The translations under genes and the position numbers were made by a program. A stretch of DNA of 64,000 nucleotides, from positions 5,810,630-5,874,629 of the forward strand of contig CM026430.1 of the NCBI GenBank assembly GCA_014871385.1. Direction: 5' to 3'. A model generated the notes under the pieces. It was given only the letters and a program-made list of their open reading frames with translations. It had not been told where the DNA came from and did no database searches. Below, in pieces: positions 45,697-57,758 of this stretch; the first letter of the stretch is position 1; each line of letters begins with the position of its first letter. The stretch comes from Ceratodon purpureus. Its lineage: Eukaryota > Streptophyta > Bryopsida > Pseudoditrichales > Ditrichaceae.

Positions 45697-46923
45697 ATCA
45701 TGTAGTCGAAAGAGTTGATTTGTGTGTATAATTTACACATATTCAGGCATACATAGTAATCATGTTTGTTTAAATGGCCTTGCGGGTTCATGGTTTCCAC
45801 AAACCAAGTCCAATTTTTGAAAGAATGTCAGTTGATTTTGTGATTTAAAACATTCTGAAATTCATGTGCATTGACGTATTATCATAATGCTGACTGAAAT
45901 AAAGTATCGGATATTAATCCACTAGTGATCCCTTCATATCACTGTAGTCAACAACTTTGGTGGATTCATTTTTCACCTGATCTCTGCTTCTACTGCTCTG
46001 GCTTATGTAGCTCTGAAAGTGGCTTGTACATATATTCCCCTATTAAAGGACTAGACTCTTGGAAGTATTGCATGTTCGCAGCAATTCGGAGGAAAGTACT
46101 TCATTGGTCCAGGAATTTGTAGACTTTATGATTTAAGACACTCAAAGGTGTAGATGATTCACAAGCAACGGGGGATAAACTTGGTGTTGTGAGAAAATCA
46201 TAGGCAGTGTTTCTCGAGTTTCTAAACGAAGTTAAATTGTGGAACTTAATTGTAAATTATCCTGCTGAAGGGAGTATCCAATATGTATGACCTAAGTTCG
46301 TTTGCAGAGAAAGTAATATTGCCGCTTACATGTAACAATGTGTGTACCATTATAACCCAGTGAATAATATCTGCAAGAGTTCGGAAGCAGCATGCAGTGT
46401 TGGAAATGCAAAACAACAGATGAATCCCATTCAGAAATAATGTAAATAATCACACCATAACTTTGAATGCTTTGCTTCTCTACATGTCTACATTCTGAAC
46501 ATATGTGATGTTTCTATAACTTCTGTGCTTTGTCTCCACAATAACAGCTATTCTCGACTAATTTCCTCACGGAGCCTGTTCATGTAGTACCATATTTCCA
46601 GTAAATCTTCAACCATTCAGGGAAATTAAAACCTACGCAGCAAACTTTGTTTACATTCCCCACATTCAGAGAAAACGGAACAAACCTTAAAAGAGAAAAG
46701 TGCCGGAACTTGGTGATAACGGTCCCTGAACCCCAAAACCTAAACCTAAACCCCAGCACATTGACCACTTAAACCAAAAAAGTTAGGTCTAAGACAGGTG
46801 AAGATGCTGAGAACCCATCGCCACCACTGTAAACACACCACATCATACACAAAAGAAATTTGATGCAAGAACGACACACAACTAGAAGCAAACAATCGCC
46901 TACCTTGTAAGCATAACCAGTTC

Positions 46924-47290
46924 TGTTAAAGCTATTAGCTTCAGGGGAAAAAAATTCTTCACATGCTTCCCACTTTTATCCAAACTAGTACCGTCAATAC
47001 ATCAGAGAATTTACACCATTGTATATATATCCCATAGATATCCATTGAGCAATAATTTCACCCGGACTCCGCTCCATTGCATTCCAATATATCGCGGAGT
47101 ACTACAGTTAACTCCACAGATGCTAACCAATGTATCCCAATATCTCCTACTCAGACAAGCGCATGCATAAAGTGCCTCGTCTTCTTCAACCTCCGACCTC
47201 TCACCTCCCAAAACCACCATATCCAAGCCTCTGAATCAACCGCTACGAAGGTAGAAAACCAACCCCAATATCCACTAGTCCTCTGAAAAT
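46924..47290 (+). pseudogene. Fragment of a third Nudix gene
   Basis: 47178-47270 resembles exon 7 and the start of intron 7 of the Nudix gene at 43690: CTCCGACCTCTCACCTCCCA and TCTGAATCAACCGCTACGAAG align with the exon, ending in the same GGTAGA donor. Upstream at 46926-46950, TAAAGCTATTAGCTTCAGGGG matches the end of exon 6. Stops and indels break the frame and no Nudix box is visible, so it is a decayed copy. Confidence 0.7.
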
Positions 47291-47416
47291 AAAAAATCAC
47301 CGGTTCAAATCCATAAGAAAACCAAATGGGTACAAACACAGGGACCAAACATACTAGAAACACATCAATCCTGGCACAATTCTCCAGACAAAAGCGTTCA
47401 ACCTCGGTAACATCGA

Positions 47417-47881
47417 TCACATATCTGGACCATGACGTCCCAGTCGAAGCTCCAGGTCCACAGCTGTCGGCCGGTCCACAGACTCACAACTCACCAAGCT
47501 CCTAACACCGTAGCCTAGAGAATTGGCAAACGAAACAGTGGATGCCTGAGAAGGTGGAGAAGACGACGAGGTCGACGAGCCTGGTAAAACACTATCGCCA
47601 TGCACGATGACGGTATCGATCTTCACGTCGTCCTGTGCTATTCCTGCATGCAGTACCGGCGGACTGTTCGACGACGGCGGCTCCTCCCCCTCCCCGCCAT
47701 GGTTCCGCAGCTGCATCAGATCCTTGGCCAGGTTCTTCTCCCGCCTGTGCACATTCATGTGGCCTCCCAGCGCTTGCGCATTGCGAAACTCCCGGTCGCA
47801 GAAATTGCACGGGAACGATCTAGCAGATTTTCTAGACAGGTGCCTTACTGCAACCTCGTCGATGCCGATGGCTTCCGGCAT
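47417..47881 (-). CDS. SUPERMAN-like C2H2 zinc-finger repressor
   Basis: An intronless ORF of 154 residues from the ATG at 47881. It has one plant-type zinc finger at about residues 24-46, [18 protein letters not shown] followed by HMNVHRR, with the invariant QALGGH that contacts DNA and C-x2-C-x12-H-x3-H spacing. The middle is Ser/Pro-rich and disordered. The C-terminus holds an EAR repressor motif DLELRLG, which recruits TOPLESS-type corepressors. This set is typical of SUPERMAN/RABBIT EARS-class nuclear regulators, which control cell division and organ growth in plants. The length suits the family. It is convergent with the Nudix fragment. The target genes cannot be told from the sequence. 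Confidence 0.9.
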   Translation of the reverse strand: MPEAIGIDEVAVRHLSRKSARSFPCNFCDREFRNAQALGGHMNVHRREKNLAKDLMQLRNHGGEGEEPPSSNSPPVLHAGIAQDDVKIDTVIVHGDSVLPGSSTSSSSPPSQASTVSFANSLGYGVRSLVSCESVDRPTAVDLELRLGRHGPDM

Positions 47882-48056
47882 ATTGTTTGACAAGCATCAA
47901 CAGGTCCAGTAGGATGGAGAGAATTGATTCTAGGCTTGCTACAAAGACTCTGATCGAGAGCTTCTATTCAACAGTTTCTAGACTTGTGATGATTTCGCAA
48001 CAAAAACTTTGATCCAGAGCTTGGAATCAACAATCAATCAATAACATCCTATCACC

Positions 48057-48174
48057 TGTTGTTTGCTTGGGTAGAAAAAAGTAGCTTATACTGAGAGTAA
48101 GTACTTGTTGAACTTTGTTGTTTGCTTGGGTAGAAAAAAGTAGCTTATACTGAGAGTAAGTACTTGTTGAACTT
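48057..48174. repeat. Perfect 59-bp tandem duplication
   Basis: Two identical adjoining units that start GTTGTTTGCTTGGGTAG and end GTACTTGTTGAACTTT. The lack of differences suggests a very recent event or an assembly effect. Confidence 0.9.
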
Positions 48175-48916
48175 TAGTGATGTGTAAAATATGTCAGAAT
48201 ATAAGAGTTGTTTGTGAAGGGGTATTGTGTTTTGACTTAGATATGAGTAGTTTTGATTATTTAAGTACTTAGTCTCCTTTGTTTATTGTGAATATTTGAT
48301 AAATATGGAAGACGTTGATGGTATCAAGTTTACTCTATGTGTGTAAAGGTTTAGGTGGTCTCTAAATTGATAGTCTATTTGTTTTTAAGTGTGAGACTAT
48401 TGATAAAATTGGTTTTTTTTTAGTTTGAAGACTACCTAGATTTTTGTGGATTAAGTATTTAAAAATTGATTTTGAAGGTTTTGAAGGGTCATAGCTATTA
48501 GTGTAACTCAATGATCATCTAACGGTCATCTAATAGTCACTAAGTTTATTAAACTAACGGTTATCTAATAGTGTAATTTTGAAGGGTCATCTAATAGTGT
48601 GATTGCAATCTGAATGTGTGGAAATGGGTAGATTAGCGTAGTTGCTAAAATAATGTTCATTTAGAATAAGAAACAAAGTTGTTAAAATAATGTTCATTTA
48701 GAATAACAAACAGAGTTAGCAATTAATAGTGCAACTTCATTTTGCATCTTTGCTCATGAGAGCTAATGTGGTTGAATGAAGCTTTGTTAGCATTAGTCGA
48801 CAAGTACAAATTAGTGACCTCAATCTTGCAGCCCTCTTGAGTTTCTTGATGTAATAACGAAGACACGACCAATTCTTTTATTTGAAATAATAAATAATAA
48901 AATAAAACAAAATTCA

Positions 48917-48918
<2 letters not shown>

Positions 48919-48949
<31 letters not shown>
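48919..48949. repeat. (TA)n microsatellite
   Basis: About 15 uninterrupted AT dinucleotides within the left copy of the 1-kb direct repeat. Confidence 0.95.
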
Positions 48950-48952
<3 letters not shown>

Positions 48953-50084
48953 TATTTATTTTGAATCAAAGTGAGTCAGACGATGGCTTTATAATACTAA
49001 GTCACTTAATTTAAATGTGATTTTTCATAAATGAATATGAACCATCTTTACTACCTTTATAAACAAATACAAACCATCTTTAATTTTTTTAAACAAAATA
49101 AATAAAAGACATTAATTAAAAATTCTTAGAAAAATACTAAAATATTAAAAATTGACTTTAGACGGATCAAACAAAATTTAAATTTTTAATTTAAATGATA
49201 AAAATGAACTTATACTAAGTTAAATAAGAAGGATAATTTACCAAAAGCACTTTAAAACACAAAAATTTAGTATAAAAATTTGCAATAATAAAAAGAATTG
49301 CTTAAAAAAAATCATCTTCTTTAAATACTAAACTAATTTAATTTCAATAAAGGAATTTATTATTACAAAATATAAAACTTATAAATCTAAGACTTTTCAA
49401 ATAGACATACATAAATTAACCCCTAAAATTCCACAAAACCCAAAGTGGGTTGCAAGGAACTTCCGCAAGCTACCACAGTTAGGATTTTTAATATTTCTTG
49501 CCAAGATTTTTTTAGTGAACATGATAAATCATAATCTTCATGGGGTTGAAATTTCAGCATTTAAAAAAATTAAAATTGAAAAAGGGATTTTTTGAAATTT
49601 TCAGCATTTTGAAAATTGGCAAAAACGGGCCTGGAATTTTAGGGGTTAAGAAAATGATAAATTGACAAAATGGTAAGAACAGTGATATTAATATAATAGT
49701 ATATTTTTTAATTTGGCAATCAAACATGAGACCATATTTTTTTCTTCCTATTATAACTTGAACTATGATATCTTTAAATTATACTTTTTTTTAATTGAAT
49801 TATATGAAGTTGAGTGACTGTCAGATGGGAATTCAAATGGTGGACAAGATTTAAATCAGAATCTTTAATCAAATGCTTGAGTGGGCAGAAGAGCATGCAT
49901 ATTGATGTTGCTACAAGCAAGTGTGGATTTGTCACAAGCAGAGAAATAATTCATACACATACATATTGATAGCTACAAATTGTAAGAAAGGGTTTTGAAA
50001 ATGATTTTTTCTCATGACCAAGCCAAAAATTGCATTGACCGTTCATGAGTGGAGTTTAAAGGGATCTGAAGAAAATAATGCATA

Positions 50085-50392
50085 GTAATGTACAAACGAA
50101 GGGCCACACGAAGTCAAAAGTGATTTCTGTCAAAACTACAATGTAATACGGTCACTTTTCCAAATGACTGCATTCACTTTCTTCAACTTTGTGGTGTTCA
50201 TAGAGGTGTCTCAACTCAACAACTACAAACGTAAATTAATGAAGTTGTAGTACATCAAGTCTACTCTACGTATCCCAAACTTAATTTGCCATCAAGAAGT
50301 TTTAGATGCTACTTTCTCACGTGTTTAGACAACGCGCTAAAATTGACAATGAGCTAAGCACATTTCTGGTCCACTTTATTGTGCTTCCCCCC
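50085..50392. mobile_element. MITE-like TIR element, copy 3, truncated and inverted
   Basis: This is the reverse complement of the first 300 bp of the element at 325. It ends GGTCCACTTTATTGTGC followed by CTTCCCCC, and the other half is missing. Identity to copy 1 is high (for example CAAAACTACAATGTAATACG is exact), so it moved or duplicated not long ago. Confidence 0.85.
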
Positions 50393-50458
50393 TCTATCTA
50401 CGAGCAAATACTAATATTTGTTTTCTATGAATTACACTAAGGTAGGGTTTCCTTATAG

Positions 50459-50790
50459 CTATTTGACTTCCAAATCTAAGTCGTTGGATGTGCTTGCGGA
50501 TGGTGTTTTTGTGAAATCCAAATTTAAAGACTCTGCAAGTGATTCTAAATTTAGTTGATGATCTTCATGAATGAGGCATGTTAGATCTCTAACTATACGA
50601 TTTGATAGCTTTGGTGGTCGCGGTTTAGGTTTTTGAGTGGTATTCAACCCAAATTTTTTCCACTTTGTCAAAATTGTGGATATGGTTAAACAACACATTC
50701 CTGATATTTCAACAATTTGTCTAGATTTTATCCCACCTTGTCTCATTTCTATGATTAAATCACTCTTAAATGAGCCTATCTACACAATAG
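50459..50790 (-). pseudogene. Tc1/mariner-like transposase, N-terminal HTH fragment
   Basis: About 100 codons in one open frame. Helix-turn-helix features are clear: IIEMRQGGIKSRQIVEISG, then CCLTISTILTKWKKFGLNTT, a PKPRPPKLSNR linker and a second helical region DHQLNLESLAESLNLDF. This is the paired-domain-like DNA-binding half of Tc1-type transposases. The DDE catalytic domain is absent, so it is a fragment. It adjoins copy 3 of the TIR element. Confidence 0.75.
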
Positions 50791-52942
50791 AGCTACATAT
50801 AAAAGTACATGAAAGTTCTTGTAATTGTTTGTAAATGAGTATGAATATTCTACAATTAAAATCTAGGCATAACCATTTGTATAACTGGTTTGAATAGCCT
50901 CAACTATAATCAAGGCAAAGTCTCACGAATGATTTCATCATCAATTCCAACATCTTCCTTATCCATAATTATAACCATCTTCATTAGATGCATGCTCGTA
51001 TGGAACGTGTGAAACGTGCTTGAAGCATTTGCTTTGGAGAAGTGCGTGCATTTCCTGTACAAACAATAAATAATTTAAGCGATCTGAGCACCCGCTTTAG
51101 TAAAGATGTATGAGGAGTTGCCTCAAAGTAGATTGTTAAAATTGATAGAATGTATTAAACTTAGGTGGTGTGAGGACTATTTAGTGATAGAGGTGGATAA
51201 TATATTGAGAGGGGTCAATATGGTATAGTTATTGCAATTTTTCAATGTCAATTGAAATGTATGATGTTATTTATTTATTTATTTTAAAATTTATAAAAAT
51301 AAAAAATAAAAAATAAAAAAATAAAAAAAAACATCGCAGCACAATCAAGCAAGCTAACTTATTATGCAATTTTGAAACAAGTTGGTGTTGTAAATTCATT
51401 GTTTCAATACCTATTGTTACATCATAAATCAATAGCTTTTGAAATTCCATTGTAACAATATTGTTTTAGAGATTGAAACAATGTAGAAACAAAAAGTAAT
51501 ATTACAATGACAAAATAATGTCCGCCTTAATTTGAGATGTAGTTCATAGTGGAATTGTAAAAAATGACATCATGAATTTAAGAAACAAAAAAATCTCAAA
51601 GTTCCTCCACATTGAAAAGTGTTTCATTTCAAAATCATTCCAACAAATTTTACTCAAAAAATATTGAAATTTAATTTGAAATCAAATTTAGAAGGAATTT
51701 TTAATTTTAACTTTTCAATTTTATAACTAAATATTGGTAATTGCATTAGTGAATGAAACCGTACGGATGAAATCTAAAATTCAAGATCTAGAACTTTCAT
51801 TCCTATATCAATTTCACAATATCCTTCTAGATTGGAGTTAATAATGTTTTTTCTCAAATTGTTAATTCCTATGACACCTTACTGGTGTTTTCTCTAGGTC
51901 CTAGAGGAATATAAGAGTTGTTTGTGAAGGAGCATTGTATTTGAAGCAATTTTGATTATTTAGATACCTAGTCTTCTTTGTTTATTCTATTTGATAAATA
52001 TGGAAGATGTTGATGGTGTCTTTATGTGTGTAAGGGTTTAGGTGGTCTCAAAATTGATAGTCTATTTGTTTTTAAGTTTGTTTTTAAATGTAAGACTATT
52101 GATAAAATTGGTTTTTTTTAGTTTGAAGACCACCTAGCTTTTATAGATTAAGTATTAAATTAATTTTGAAGGTTTTAGAAGGATCATCTAATAGTGTAAT
52201 TTTGAAAGGTCAGTATAATTTTGAAGGGTCATCTAGTAGTGTGAATGTTTGAAAATGGATAGATTGAGGTAGTTGTTAAAATAATATTCATTTAGAATAA
52301 TAAACACAGTTAGCAATTAATAGTACAACTTCATTTTGCATCTTTGCTCATGAAAGCTAATGTGGTTGATAAAAACTTTGTTAGCATTAGTCGGCATGTA
52401 CAAATTAGTGACCTCAATCTTGCAGCCCTCTTGAGTTATCAAAAGTCACTTGCTGTAATAATGAAGAGACCACCAATTCTTCTATATCTTTTAATTATTT
52501 AGAATTAAAAATAGTACAATGAAATAAAATTCATGATATTTAAATAAAATAAAATAAAATAAAACAAAGTGATGATGGCTCTATAATACCAAGTCACTTA
52601 ATTTAAATGTAATTTTTCATAAATGAATATGAACCATCCTTACTACCTTTATAAACAAATATGAACCATCTTTACTACCTTTATAAACAAATACAAACTA
52701 TCTTGTTTTTTTAATAAAAAATAAATAAAAGATATTAATTCCAAATTCTTGTAAAAACACTAAAATATCAAAAATTGACTTTAGATGGATTAAACAAAAT
52801 TTTAATTTTAATTTAAATGAAAAAAATGAAATTATACTGAGTTAAATAAGAAGGATAATTTACCAAAAGCATTTTAAAACACAAAAATTAAGTATAACAA
52901 ACTCTACTTTTACTCTTTGCTCTTCAAAGGAATAATCCACTT

Positions 52943-53221
52943 TCATTTGCATAAGTCATTGAAGGCTTCTGCAACTTTTGATTTGACACTACCTTGGATT
53001 AATGGATCTGGGTATTGTTTTCCTATCCATCTTGCACTTTTTGAAATCTTAGTGACAATGACAAGATGGTCTTCTGGCCATAAAAAAACAAGAATCAAAC
53101 TTGAACCATCATTGTTCCATTCAACTAAATGTCGAAGTATATAGAAGTCTCTTGGGACAAGTTCCTTTGGCTTCGGCGGAGATGCTCTATTTTTCTTCCT
53201 TGCTTGTAAAACATCAGACAT
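52943..53221 (-). CDS. ORF of unknown type, possible transposon exon
   Basis: 92 codons from an ATG at 53221, with a more protein-like composition than its AT-rich surroundings: KELVPRDFYILRHLVEWNND, LILVFLWPEDHLVIV and WIGKQYPDPLIQGSVKSKV. No stop occurs until 52943. It lies between the right copy of the 1-kb direct repeat and the inverted repeat at 53255, so it is likely part of a mobile element. I do not recognise the family. Confidence 0.3.
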   Translation of the reverse strand: MSDVLQARKKNRASPPKPKELVPRDFYILRHLVEWNNDGSSLILVFLWPEDHLVIVTKISKSARWIGKQYPDPLIQGSVKSKVAEAFNDLCK

Positions 53222-56182
53222 TCCTTGACTACTCTTACCATCCTGTCAATTTATTATATTCTTAATTTATGTATGTCTATTCAAAAAGTCTTAGATTTAT
53301 AAGTCTTTTGTTTGTAGTAATAAATTTCTTTATTGAAACTCAATTAGTTTAATATTTAATGAATTTGAAATTCTTTTACTTTTCATATTTTTGACATTGA
53401 AAACTTATAGTATCTTTAAAAGAATTGCCATCAATTCCAAAATATTCTTCTAAATTAGAGTTTTTAATGTTTCTTCTCAAATTGTCAATTCCAAAGACAT
53501 CTTGGTACGTTTAGAAATTAAAGAAGAGTAATCTCATTTAGTTTTTTAGAACTTTTATAAAATATATTTGTAAAAAAACAAAGCATAACAACTTATAATA
53601 TAAAAATATATTTTTAAAGGTTAAAGGCTTTAATTTCTTGTAAAATATTGTTAAATGGATAACCATAAATTTTATATATAAACAAGTTATCAAAATTTCT
53701 AACTTATTATTGGATATTTTTAGAATAAAAATAATTAATAAAAATAGGCCTAGTCTACTATATTTCTATCTAAACTATTATTGTTTAAAATTGAATATAT
53801 TAAAATTTACTATTCCGATTTTAGACGTCAAAGTCTAAATCATTGTAAAAAAAAATGTATTATGTGTAATACATGTTACTCATCAATTAAATTTTATGAG
53901 TATTGTCATTAAACAAATTTTAAATAAATTGATCTATAAAAGATCAAAAGAAAGTCTTCAAATCCTTGAATTGTATTAAAAAAACTTCAATAATTTAAGA
54001 TATCTAATTTAGATGTATCTAAATGATTTGATTATTTAAATTTATTTAATTAATATGTATTATATTTAAAAATAATAAAAAATAATTAGTTTGGATTTTT
54101 TTTAAATGATTTAATAAACATTTTTATAAATATAAAAATATTTTAAATTGAATATTCATGCACCTATATTAATCCACTCCTATTGGTTCATCGTACATTT
54201 GATTTTCATTTTGATGATATAAAATTCAACTTAAATATTTTTATAGTAGTTAATTTTATTCTTTGTTGCAAGGCGGCTAGATCGACAACAAGTTGGTCAT
54301 TGGTTAACATTTCTTACATTGTTATTTAATATTGGTTATTGATTGAATTTCTTGCATCGTCACTTAGTGTTGGTTTTGATTGATATTTCTTTTATCTAAC
54401 CTTGATTTATATTTTTTACATTGTTACAAGTTAGTGTTGAAGGAGTTGGAGTTGAAGAACAAGATCTCAAAAATCAAGTTAGAGTTCAAGAATCATGTGT
54501 AGCATTGGCTAAAATAAGTCAAGACTAACCCAATTTAGCTAAGAGTTAGTTCAGACTAGGATATCAGTTGTACTAGAACTAAAAGAACTAAGAAGGTTCT
54601 AGAAGGTCTCAAGATTAGAAGGGAAAATACTTTCAATTTAAGAAGTGATTGTCCTTTAACTTTAGAAAGCAACTAAGCATGGTGGGGAGGTATATAAGAC
54701 CCTCCAAGGCTAAGAAGAACCCACTCTATATTTTCTCCAATATATATTTGGATAAGAGTCTTGGGAAGTATCCCGCGGGGGGATGGTTCATGCGAAGGAC
54801 ACTTGGAAGTTGGTTAGGTTTGTTTAGAATTCTAGTTGACTTATAAGGTATTTATTACACCATGCTAATGACTTGATTTCAGAGTTGAATGACCATATTT
54901 AAAGAATTGGAGAATAAAATTCAAACAAAAGTTTCTAGAATTTTGATATATAAAATTAAAATTCTTAAGATAAATTGATAAGATAAGGAAGATGAATTGA
55001 TAAGATAAGGAAGATGAATTGATAAGATAAAGAAAAAATTTAATGCATTACATACTTTTGCATAATGGTTGCATTATTTGAGCTTATTTTTAGAAAAAAA
55101 ATGTTTTTAAGCTATTTTTCGTTTTCAAAGTAGTTATATATTCAAAGTAGTTTATATTATGATAAAATTATAAATTTAAAGTTTTAATTTATTTGAGATA
55201 AGTTTTTTTTGTGATTTAAAAAATATTATATTAAATGTACCCTTTTGTGATAACACATATACACATACATACATATATTGGTTCATGGTTGAATTTTTTG
55301 CATCGTTACTTAGTATTGATCATTGATTGACATTTCTTTCATCATCACTTGAAACATCTCAATCCAACAAAAACTGGAAGCTCACAATGCTTTGCCAATG
55401 ATACATCGAACCACAAGTGGCCCCTCCACTGCATCAATTGTCATGTAGCTCGATTGTGTGAATGGCTGATTTGGATACAGATAATCTAATTCTTCAAGCT
55501 TTCTTATAATGTTTTAATAATAAAAATTAATCAATTTTTAAATTCTTATTTATAATTATTTATTGTCACGGTTCCAAATTGCATTTAGTCCCTTCACTAC
55601 ATTTATTTAATGTTTAAATATGTTATATAAATTTCCAAATACAATTTTCGAACAAAAGTGGTTGAAAAAAAAATGGAAAAAATTTGGACAAACTTCTATA
55701 TATTTATTAAGTATGTGCTCTTCAAAACATTTTTCTAGGAAATCAATATAACAATTCTATTTTTCTCTTTAATTTTTCCATACTATGCAATATGCATTTG
55801 CCCAAATTATCAATATTTGCTTTCATTTTGTAAATATGTAAAAAATTATTTATGAACTAAAGATATTCATTACAATAAAATATTCATTTTCAAGCATAAG
55901 GATTTATATTTGAAAAACACAATACTAAATTTATTTATTTATTTAGTTTTTACTTTAATATACATTTAAAGAATGAAATTACGAATAATTTTCAATATTA
56001 ATAAAAACATAAACTACATATATTGCTAATTACTACCAAATATAATAAAAATTCATTATTAACTATTATTATTTTATCTTTAAATAAAATTAAAATTTCT
56101 ACCATCAATAATAGAAGTTTACTATATTTAAAATATTAAAGTTTTAATTAATACGTTTTTCAATATATTTTGTATTCAAAGC

Positions 56183-56308
56183 AGGGGTTTTTTTTTTTGC
56201 GGCAAAATTTCGCTAGTCAGAAATATAGCCTCTCTGACTTCGTCCTTTCAAAAATTGGCAACTGCAATAAAGCGAGCAAGAGGACACAGGTCCCAAAAAA
56301 AACCTCTG
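56183..56308 (-). mobile_element. Short retroposon with poly(T) start
   Basis: About 125 bp that starts with a run of T on the plus strand (a tail on the minus strand) and is flanked by the direct repeat ATTCAAAGC at 56174 and 56309. This is the same class of signature as the insertion at 2500, although the bodies are not clearly alike. Confidence 0.6.
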
Positions 56309-56595
56309 ATTCAAAGCCTAACAAAATTAATAGAATATTTTAATTTCAAAGAAAATTCAATACAAAATTTTGTAGAAAAAAATCAACTATAATTGTAGGA
56401 TTTTATATATGGAAAAATTATGAGAATTTCTGCTAATTTTTCCTTTATTTTTTAATAGATTTTATATAATCATATGGTTTCATTAATTTTATTAGCCCAC
56501 AAGTTGCTCCGTCACAATCTCTTCAATCCCTAATTGAACATCACGGTGAGAGACCATCAAACCAAGTCACATTAAGCAAATGAAAAAAGAAATAT

Positions 56596-56890
56596 GGTGA
56601 AACTACCTATAAGCGGGCACCACCTCAAGAGAGTGCACCCAAGATTCTTGCCTTTATAAGTATTTAACCTCCCTTGCATGTACCTCAGGCGTACATAATT
56701 AGGGTGCCCGCTTAGAGGTTTCCACTTCTAAAATTTGTACTTAATTATGTGTGTGCTTTAAAATACCAAAAAATAGGGAAAGTTCATCTTTTCCTATTCC
56801 TTATCCCTGAAGAATAATAACTCATTCATCACTCTAAGAATATAGATTCCTTACATAATCCTTAAATGCCCGCTTACAGGTAGTTTCACC
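56596..56890. mobile_element. MITE with 24-bp inverted ends
   Basis: The left end GGTGAAACTACCTATAAGCG and on to 56619 is matched by the complement at 56867-56890 with one mismatch. The element is 295 bp and non-coding. The interior repeats part of the end (GGGTGCCCGCTTAGAGG near 56701). The flanks are AT-rich (AATAT, TTATAT) and a target duplication cannot be fixed. Confidence 0.88.
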
Positions 56891-57039
56891 TTATATGGCA
56901 CGTAATACAAAAAGGTTTGCCAATGCCAACTGAAATTGTTCCCACAGTAACAGCTTTTAAACTCAAAAATGTGTACATAGCCATAAGCATATACTTGCCA
57001 CCAGTCTGCCCAGTTCTATACATTCGTAGCATTCAGATA

Positions 57040-57470
57040 AGGTGGAGGCACCCATAACCGACCAGATACCCATAACTAATGAGTAGACTTCTCCATTTCT
57101 GACCTCCATTTCCAACCACCTACTGTTCAAAATCTTGGGAGATCTAGAAGAAAGTATCAAGCATGATTGGTAGAAAGGGAATCAAAAGGAATCAAAGGAA
57201 ATCCTGTGGGAATATTTCGGTAGTAGCAGAGTGATCAAGTTTTGGTGTCATGGTGGTCGGTTTTAGGTGTGTCTACATATCGGTTGTATGTATTACAAAA
57301 AAAATGTCTTTCAAAATTCATAGTAAATAAAATATTGAAGTAAACATGACATTCAAAGTTGCATTCCTCCTTAAACCTATTTCCCCTTCAAAGAATAATC
57401 TCCCTCAACTTATACACCTTCAATCTTAGTGGCAAATCTCTTAACTGGTCGGTTATAGGTGCCTCCACCT
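57040..57470. mobile_element. MITE with 26-bp inverted ends and TA duplication
   Basis: The ends AGGTGGAGGCACC and ATAACCGACCAG are mirrored at 57445-57470 with one mismatch, and TA stands on each outer side. The element is 431 bp with no coding capacity. It looks Stowaway or Tc1/mariner-like. It sits about 500 bp upstream of the presumed start of desaturase gene transcription. Confidence 0.9.
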
Positions 57471-57758
57471 TAAGTACAATCCTGATAGATGAGAACAAGC
57501 ACATTACAATCCCTAAAAATTTATATAAAAAAAAAACAAATAAATACACTTCATGTATGAGTCCAGATGATGTGCTTTAGTCTACTGGAACCTCCACATC
57601 CATTTTCAGGTCAGCCTTGCCCAAAACGTGCAAGTTAAAAACTAAAGATCGAGCTTTTCCGAGATGATCTGCTTCCAGTGACATCACAAGAGCTTCACGA
57701 GAGCTTCACGAGAGCGTGAGAAAGCAAACGAAAGCAAACTTCTCCTCCGAGCCGCAGG

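Larger units (their letters stand above)
48197..52895. repeat. Pair of direct repeats of about 1 kb
   Basis: 48197-49275 and 51909-52895 are similar over nearly their whole length, from AATATAAGAGTTGTTTGTGAAG to GCNNTTTAAAACACAAAAATT, with many substitutions and small indels. They are 2.6 kb apart. The left copy has a (TA)n run that the right copy lacks. They do not start TG and end CA, and there is no primer site or reverse transcriptase between them, so LTR status is not supported. Confidence 0.8.
49276..57700. other. AT-rich, gene-poor repeat DNA
   Basis: No host gene is recognised apart from the elements listed separately. 49310-49440 recurs inverted at 53255-53380, and 51805-51905 recurs at 53440-53520. 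Phrases near 54250-54410 recur at 55280-55345. A 26-bp tandem repeat (GATAAGATAAGGAAGATGAATT) is at 54970-55030. A TATATAAGACCC promoter-like motif at 54690 may belong to an LTR, but no partner was found. Confidence 0.5.

Noticed and set aside
48197..52895. LTR retrotransposon bounded by the 1-kb direct repeats
   Set aside because: No TG...CA ends, no primer-binding site, and no gag or pol similarity between the copies.
54649..54846. ORF near a TATA-like motif
   Set aside because: It has no family resemblance; the motif could be a promoter of an LTR but no second LTR was found.
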